Source of the DNA: Kuschelorhynchus macadamiae
Taxonomy: Eukaryota > Arthropoda > Insecta > Coleoptera > Curculionidae
Assembly (NCBI GenBank): GCA_030620095.1
Contig: JAUTXW010003599.1
Span: forward strand, 434,001-498,000
Direction of reading: 5' to 3'
DNA: 64,000 nt
Every line of letters begins with the position of its first letter. The first letter of the stretch is position 1. A program made the translations under genes and the position numbers. Positions 58,169 to 64,000 of this stretch are shown here, in pieces. The notes under the pieces were generated by a model. That model searched no databases, had not been told where the DNA came from, and was given only the letters and a program-made list of their open reading frames with translations.

Positions 58169-58380
58169 AATAAAATGTTGGTAGTGACTAATGCAAAAAA
58201 ATAAACAACTAAAAAGTGCTTACGAACTTAATTTCGCAAAAATAACCAGTTTCAAGGTGGTCTATGTTTGAGTTGTGAATGTAGATGTAAATAAAATGTC
58301 GGTAGTGCAAAAAATTAAACAACTAAACAGTGCTAACGAACTTAATTTTGAGAAAATAACCGAATTTAAGGTAAGTGGTC
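58169..58380 (+). repeat. Tandem duplication of a hAT 5' coding segment
   Basis: 58169-58260 and 58289-58380 both carry AAATAAAATGTYGGTAGTG, AACAACTAAAMAGTGCT and CGAACTTAATTT; the second copy is the one in frame with the hAT relic. Confidence 0.8.
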
Positions 58381-58912
58381 GTAATTTGCCAGAACTTAGT
58401 ATACGACAAACTAGTAAAGACAAAAATAAAGAGGTTCATCGAAACTTTCGCAAAAGTATGTACGATTTAGCTAACTGGATATGTGGTTATGAAGTCTCTA
58501 ACTCATTTTACTGTTATCTTTGATTGTTCCTTTGTAAGCACTCGTCGGACTTATTATGGTGCAAAACCGGTGTTAAAGACTTAAAACACTTAAAAGAAAA
58601 AGTAAAAAAACATGCGTTTTCTGCGGATCTCAAGAAATATTCGGTTAACTATGCTACGGTCGGTAGTGTTGATATTCGCACTCAGCTAAACACAGCTTAA
58701 AGGAAATCCGTTAGAGATTTTAATGAAAATGTATCCAAAAATCGTCATATTTTAAACAAAATTATAGATTGTGTAAAATTTTGTGGGGCATTCGAGCTGG
58801 TACTACGTGGCCATGATCAAACAGATTTGTCTGAAAATCCAGGGGTTTTTCGAGGGCTTATAAATTTTGTTGAGGAGTTGGGCCAAGGTAGATTATCTGC
58901 TATTATATGTTA
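58296..58912 (+). pseudogene. hAT transposase relic (ZMYM1-like), N-terminal third
   Basis: ATG 58296: MSVVQKIKQLNSANELNFEK, RNLPELSIRQTSKDKNKEVH, RNFRKSMYDLANWICGYEVS, NSFYCYL, then TGA at 58521-58523. In the same frame KHSSDLLWCKTGVKDLKHLK, EKVKKHAFSADLKKYSVNYA, a stop, RKSVRDFNENVSKNRHILNK, FCGAFELVLRGHDQTDLSEN and PGVFRGLINFVEELGQGRLS. This is the BED/TTF-type finger region and the LRGH block of ZMYM1-like hAT proteins, upstream of the catalytic LDETTD that survives only in the minus-strand relic at 21972-23400. Two nonsense codons; the catalytic part is absent. Confidence 0.88.
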
Positions 58913-59214
58913 AGTATCGAGAAATCATTTGCACGCAATTTTGAAGAACGTGTCATTCAGCATTTTTCCAGTTCTAAAAAACGAAGAGTAGACCTGAAGT
59001 TCAAGAGAATTTAAAGCTCAATTTAAAGATAAGATATTTATTTTTATTTTAAGTATGTCTATTTTTAAATTCGTTATTGACCTCCCAATATAATTCACCA
59101 CGAGCTGCCACTGACATTAAACTCGACAAAGTTTCTTGTTTCCCTACCAGCAGTGTGACTTTTTTAGAAGAAAGCAGTAACTACACGGAGTAATAGCGTG
59201 AGCGCCAAGATTGA

Positions 59215-59640
59215 ACCGAAGGTCTGCGTTGAATTTGCCAGACGAATTTTTAAATATATAATTAAGCCGCCATTTTGATTCGCCATCTTGGATTTATACC
59301 AAAATTTTACCAATTGATTTTCTCGTAATATCTGATTTTTGTGTAAAATTTGGGGTTGAGCAGTATTTTAGTAATATGTTTTTTTAAAACATTTCACTAT
59401 GCCGCCATTTTGTTTCGCCATATTAGATTTTTACCAAAATGATACTATATATCTCTTAATTTTTTACCAAACTTGAAGTCAATCGGATTAGTAGTTTTTT
59501 AGCTATGCCGCGAACAGACAGACACAGAGACCGACGGAATTGAGGTGACATGTTTTTCGGGATCTAGGGACCCTGAAACGTAAAGATCTGTATACATCTT
59601 TTCACGATTACAATAGTTCACCTCACGAAGGAATTATTGA
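59215..59640 (+). repeat. Dispersed repeat copy with ACAG tail
   Basis: GAATTTTTAAATATATAATT and AAGCCGCCATTTTGATTCGC, then TATGCCGCCATTTTGTTTCG, AGCTATGCCGCGAACAGACA, GACACAGAGACCGAC and CCTGAAACGTAAAGATCTGT. Same family as 10920-11340. Confidence 0.75.
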
Positions 59641-60960
59641 CATTATTTGAGTCATTCCGTTAAGACACTCAATATATAAAGATAATTTTTGTCATGTACT
59701 TTTTATAATTTGATTAGTAACTGGGCGCCGTCGATTTAGGAGACCCCTCTCTGTGTTAGGTATTGAGGAGGACTTTACCAACACGGAGTGTTAGGAGAAA
59801 GATGAAATTGCACTCTACTTCCTGCGCAGATGTAAGCGATGCACATTGAAATAATGCGAAAAAATTTGCAGCACTATCGTCTCGCATAAAGATGTAGTTA
59901 AGGATCTCGCCTGAAGAGATATCCAGATATATAGAATAGAGAGGTAGATTCTGATATCTGGGATAAAGTGAAAGGATCTTATAGATCTACCAGTCAAGTC
60001 TCTAGACCTCCCCCATCTAGTACTACTTGCTCTGTTATAGAGTATATGTTACTTTTTGTGTTTCCTGTATCGTGACATTTTTAAACCACTACAGAAAAGG
60101 GGGGTTTATCATGTATTCCGTGGGGAAGGGGCAACTAATAGGTGCTACAGCACCAACAATTCATTCTGCTTTTGTACGTCTTTCCTCACCCAGCACTATT
60201 TAGATTTTAACTCCCTTTTCTCCCAAAGACAACGGCACCGAACGCGGTGATGAGTTGCAAGACTGATCATATCGATAATACTAGGCAAAAAAATAGCTGA
60301 AGGGAAATTTTGGTACAAAATGACGTATAATTTTTGTTACCAGCTCTCACTCCATAACGATTGTTGGAATAAATAATAATTGACTTCTATATAGAACTAA
60401 TAAATCGAAACACATATTGCCGTTATATGGCATGTGACATTGCGCACGTGTTTCAGCAATATAAGCTGAAAAGCAGCTTTAAACTGTAGATTTCATATTA
60501 CTTTTTAAATTTCCGAATTTTTTCCGAACCAGTGGATAATTGGATTGACGAAGGGGTGTAGCGTTAGATATAGCCTAACGTTTTAATGTGCAATAATCTG
60601 CTTTAGCCGCGTGCCTGCCACGCGCCTTGTATATTGTCGGCTATATTGGCGTCCTCTCGACCAAAAAACTTATTACGTTATATTAGACAGGGAGATTAAA
60701 ATCGCCTTTTAATATAAAATACCCGTGTTGAGTTGGGACAAGCGAGATAGGTATCTAGTATCTGTACTAGAGATAGGAAGTTATAATTTTGGATATTAAC
60801 ATACAATACCGTTTATATAAGATATTGTAAATGTATGAAAGAAACGATTTTATCTCTACATATTTAACAAATATATTTTTTAGTTGAATATCCTGGTCAG
60901 GAGACTAAAATATTAAACGGAATCAAAACAGGGGCTGCTTGAAATTCTATGTCAAAAATA
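59641..60960. other. Intron sequence, no gene recognised
   Basis: 59720-60250 is GC-richer and contains short ORFs on both strands (59815-59997 minus, 60056-60250 plus) without recognisable domains. ATATCCAGATAT...GATATCTGG near 59920-59960 is a short inverted repeat. Confidence 0.35.
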
Positions 60961-60964
60961 CGGG

Positions 60965-61270
60965 GTTGGGCAAATATTCCGGAACTGGTCAAAAATCTGA
61001 AAATTTGGCCCTATACTATGGTCGATATTTTAAAGATGGCAGCACTTTCGGTTATACCGGAATTAAATTTCAAATTGTTAGTTTTAAATGGAACATCTTG
61101 CACAATATTGGATATATGATTTGTACCTAAAATTCTACGAATTTTTTGTATTTAAAGTTTTGAAGTATCTTTAATTGTTTTTAAGATAATGGCAGTCGAA
61201 ATCTGCAAATTTAACACTTTGCAGGGCCGTTAAATCTTAATGGCTGAAGTTAGTGTAAAACGGTTTAAAC
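60965..61270. repeat. Solo TIR-like relic
   Basis: Resembles the inverted segments at 45705-45830 (TTTTTGTATT, GTATCTTYAAYTGTTTT, AAGATAATGGCAGT). No partner was found nearby. Confidence 0.5.
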
Positions 61271-63100
61271 TCCTACCTTAATTTGGAAGACTCTATCTAA
61301 TGACTCTAGCCCAGATAAAACCAGACCAGATGCGAAAGACTGTCAAATTTATCGTTTAGTTTCAATGACCTTGACGCATCAGATTTAAGCGGTCTGCACC
61401 ATCATGTTTTATAGCTATTGCAAGTGTGTTAGAAAATTGCCCGCACCAATGCCGTTATATTTACGTCCTGTTAAGTTTGTAAAATTGTAGCAAAAATAAA
61501 ACACTTATTTTATAAGAAATATGTCCTTTATTGGTAATTGAAACAAATAATTTATTATTGATGCAATATTATTCTAGGCAAATACATTGAAAATTACAAC
61601 TATAAATGCAAAAATACATGGATATACTTATTAAAAAGCTGTATAAATTACGAGCAAATGTTTATGGCATTACTAATACAAATCTTAAAAATCATGTGTT
61701 ATTTCTGAAAACCTTAAATCTAAATTAAACCACTGTATATTATAAAAGAGATACCAGTTGGAACAACGATGAAATAAAACTGAGAATCGATAAAATCATA
61801 TATTAAAATCATATTAAAATCATATATTATTTTATTCTTACTTTCGACATAAGTATCAAAGGGCTTATTATTAAAATCTATATAACCAAAGACCCATGAA
61901 AGAGCATACACAATCATTTTCATAAAATCTAATTTTTTAACAATTAACCGCCTGTTTCAATCCCTCTCCATCAGCCGATTTTGCCTAAAAACAATCCGAT
62001 CCAATCTCGTATGGACCACTCTCAGTGTACCAAATTTCAACTCGATGGCCCAATTCTTTGGGAACGTATCCCGTAAACTAACAGACAGACAGACAGAGTT
62101 TTTTCGCTGATATGTTTTTTTACACGTGTTGATACTATACTAAGTAATAATAAGTAATATTTTATTTTACACATATTTTTTTCTAACCTGAAAATATAAT
62201 GATTTTTGGAGGAGGCTCTTCAAACCCTACGTCAGTAATAGGACGTTTTGGTCCACAGAAAATGGATGGAATAGCATCAATGTATAGCCTTTTGATGCTT
62301 GTTGAAGTCGTAGAATTAAATTTTCTTTCAAAATGATCCCCGCACAGTTTGTAATTATTATAGTTCTGTTCTAGAAGATCTGCTGTTCCAGCCGCCTCAA
62401 GCCACGCCCTTGCTCTAAAAATGTATTAGGACTTATTAACAACAAAATCAGGATTACTTGGTTAAATCTATTTTTAAAATTACAACACAATTCTAAATAA
62501 GTATTATGTTGTAAGATATACATTTAGATATACTTGCTTTTGACAATTTTTTGGGCACCTGAATAAATTCTTTCCATCACTAACTTTGTTAGAACCGCTC
62601 TAGCAAAGTAAATCGTCTTTATACGTAGGTATAATATTGTACACACGATTAAATATTTTTTTTACATTCTCACATAATTACAAATTTAAATAAATTAAAA
62701 ACTTCCAAACTCTGACAAAAACACCCGTACTACATGACAGTTGAAAGACACATTACAGAGACGGCCGTGAAACTTTATAATCATCATACTTTGTTCGCCG
62801 TCGTATGCAGCACAGGCGATACGGGAGTTTTCTAGTTTTAAAATTGACATTGACACTTTTCGTTTGATCCTTAGAATAAATAAAACAATACCTATTACTT
62901 ATTTACTTATTTCAGCTTATTTAGAATATATTTTGTACCATGTTGTATCTAAATTCAATTGGTTTGGAATTGACAAAATGAAAAAATTCGAATATAAACT
63001 CTTTTTACCAAATAAAAAATAATAAATAACTCAGAAGGATCGTGGATTGAAGGAGGATTCTAATTAAACAAAGGAAGTAATAAATAATAATATCAAAATA
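61271..63100. other. Intron sequence, no gene recognised
   Basis: AT-rich. GACAGACAGACAGAG at about 62083-62097, preceded by TCTCAGTGTACCAAATTTCA, is the tail of a dispersed repeat related to those above. Confidence 0.4.
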
Positions 63101-63106
63101 ATAAAC

Positions 63107-63660
63107 AACAATTAAAGAAAAAAAACTATTTGATAAAATGTTCGAACTGCCTTCCTTTAGCGACTTGGCAGTGCCCAAGAGTATCCGTAACCTCAAAAAG
63201 AGCATTCTGCAAGTGCTGAGGGGTTATATCATGTACTGTATATAAAATTCTGTTTTCTAGTTCTTCTACAGTTTCCGGTTTGGTTAGATCAGGTGATCTA
63301 GGGGACCATTCAATGCGTCCTCGTTTACCTATCTATCTTCCAGGAAAATTTCTATCTAAATAATTTCTAACACGAATGCCAAAATGTCCAGGGGCTCCAT
63401 CTTGTTGATACTAAATGTTGTTCTGTAATAGCTGGTTATTGTCTGGATCGGGAAATAAATTAACTAGGGCGGATATAATTTTGGTTTTAAGTAAATTAAA
63501 TAGGAGTGTGCAGTCACATTTTTGTGGAAAAATAGATCCTATCATCATAAGCAAAGTTGTGCGTTTTTTTTTTTCATTAACTGAACCATATTCCTTTCAA
63601 GAAATGGTAAAAATTTACTTTCTCGGAATATTAACGTCAAAAAATATGTCAAAATGAAAA
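63107..63660 (-). pseudogene. Mariner-type transposase relic, catalytic C-terminal part
   Basis: Minus strand: TKIISALVNLFPDPDNQLLQ, stop, YQQDGAPGHFGIRVRNYLDR (second Asp), NFPGR, stop, IGKRGRIEWSPRSPDLTKPE (third Asp), TVEELENRILYTVHDITPQH and VAKGRQFEHFIK. The block after SPDLT that normally reads PLDFFLWG is deleted in frame. The first Asp region is missing. Confidence 0.88.
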
Positions 63661-63723
63661 TATATATTACAGTAGTCCTGATAATAGAAACAGGTAGCAC
63701 AAGTACATTCAACAATAGAATAA

Positions 63724-63790
63724 CAGTGGCGTATTTAAGGGGGGGGGGTGAGTTTGGGTGTTAAAACCTCCCCGGAGCCTCTATTATTTA
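63724..63790. mobile_element. hAT-type terminal sequence
   Basis: CAGTGGCGTATTTAAGGGGG is a typical hAT end (CAGNGGCG...). Its other end must lie outside the window. 63790-64000 has no recognised gene. Confidence 0.5.
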
Positions 63791-64000
63791 AGCTTAAATG
63801 GTACGAAGGATATAAAATAGAAACCTTTTTTTCGCGATTGCCGACGATTGAAGATACGTCATATGACTTTTCAAAACACTAATTGTATCATATGAATAAT
63901 AGAGAGGTATACAAAAGTAGTACTGTCGAAAATCTAAGGATCCACACAGTTACTATCGTTACCGAAACTGTTAGAAATGTAACCTATGTTCTTAATTGAG

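Noticed and set aside
56660..64000. Next ey exon (VSSINRVLRN) or homeodomain
   Set aside because: No stretch in any frame showed these residues; the gene must continue beyond the window.

Overview
The window is AT-rich, repeat-dense arthropod DNA, almost certainly from an insect (order not provable; beetle-like repeat content fits Coleoptera). Only one host gene can be supported: three exons of the Pax6 gene eyeless (ey) on the + strand. The first exon (4023-4089) ends in MAHK plus a phase-1 G. The second (43992-44157) and third (56479-56659) encode most of the paired domain. The splice phases fit (1 to 1, then 2 to 2), so the product reads MAHKG-HSGVNQLGG...SKILGR-YYETGS...NDNIPS. Intron 1 is about 39.9 kb and intron 2 about 12.3 kb. 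The rest of the paired domain, the linker, the homeodomain and the C-terminus are expected downstream of the window. Transcription factors of this kind act in the nucleus in eye and head development.

Nearly everything else is transposon debris inside or upstream of these introns. 0-3.9 kb: a broken non-LTR retrotransposon (endonuclease and 3' end) holding a Tc1/mariner-type transposase relic. 5.5-8.9 kb: a Penelope-like relic, a Tigger/pogo relic and a long TA microsatellite. 9-16.2 kb: dispersed repeats with ACAG-type tails, a Tc1 (DD34E) element lying between long inverted repeats, a second Penelope-like element with GIY-YIG domain and a hammerhead-like 3' motif, and a LINE fragment. 16.6-21.1 kb: a nested composite of three inverted-repeat systems around an intron-containing mariner-type transposase. 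21.6-26.5 kb: an inverted ZMYM1-like hAT transposase between 250-bp direct repeats, two LINE relics and an AT-to-CG alternating tract. 26.5-28.3 kb: a near-perfect 430-bp palindrome with hammerhead-like motifs in both arms and a TA-peppered tandem repeat. 29.7-40.7 kb: a THAP relic, head-to-head LINE pieces and two mariner-type elements with long terminal inverted repeats (TIRs). 44.5-46.8 kb, directly behind the second ey exon: a foldback element. 48.3-49.1 kb: an unexplained tandem duplication. 51.5-55.9 kb: a mariner-type element with another insertion nested in it. 57-64 kb: a GAGA-motif inverted repeat, a + strand hAT relic, dispersed repeats and further relics.

There is no operon logic here. 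The genes do not work together; the transposons are passengers in giant ey introns. The strongest points for follow-up are Ser at paired-domain position 14 of ey, the three tandem splice donors after MAHK, the palindromic hammerhead pair, and transposons whose flanks are themselves inverted repeats. All translations were made by eye; element boundaries are approximate unless a TA-bounded terminus is given.
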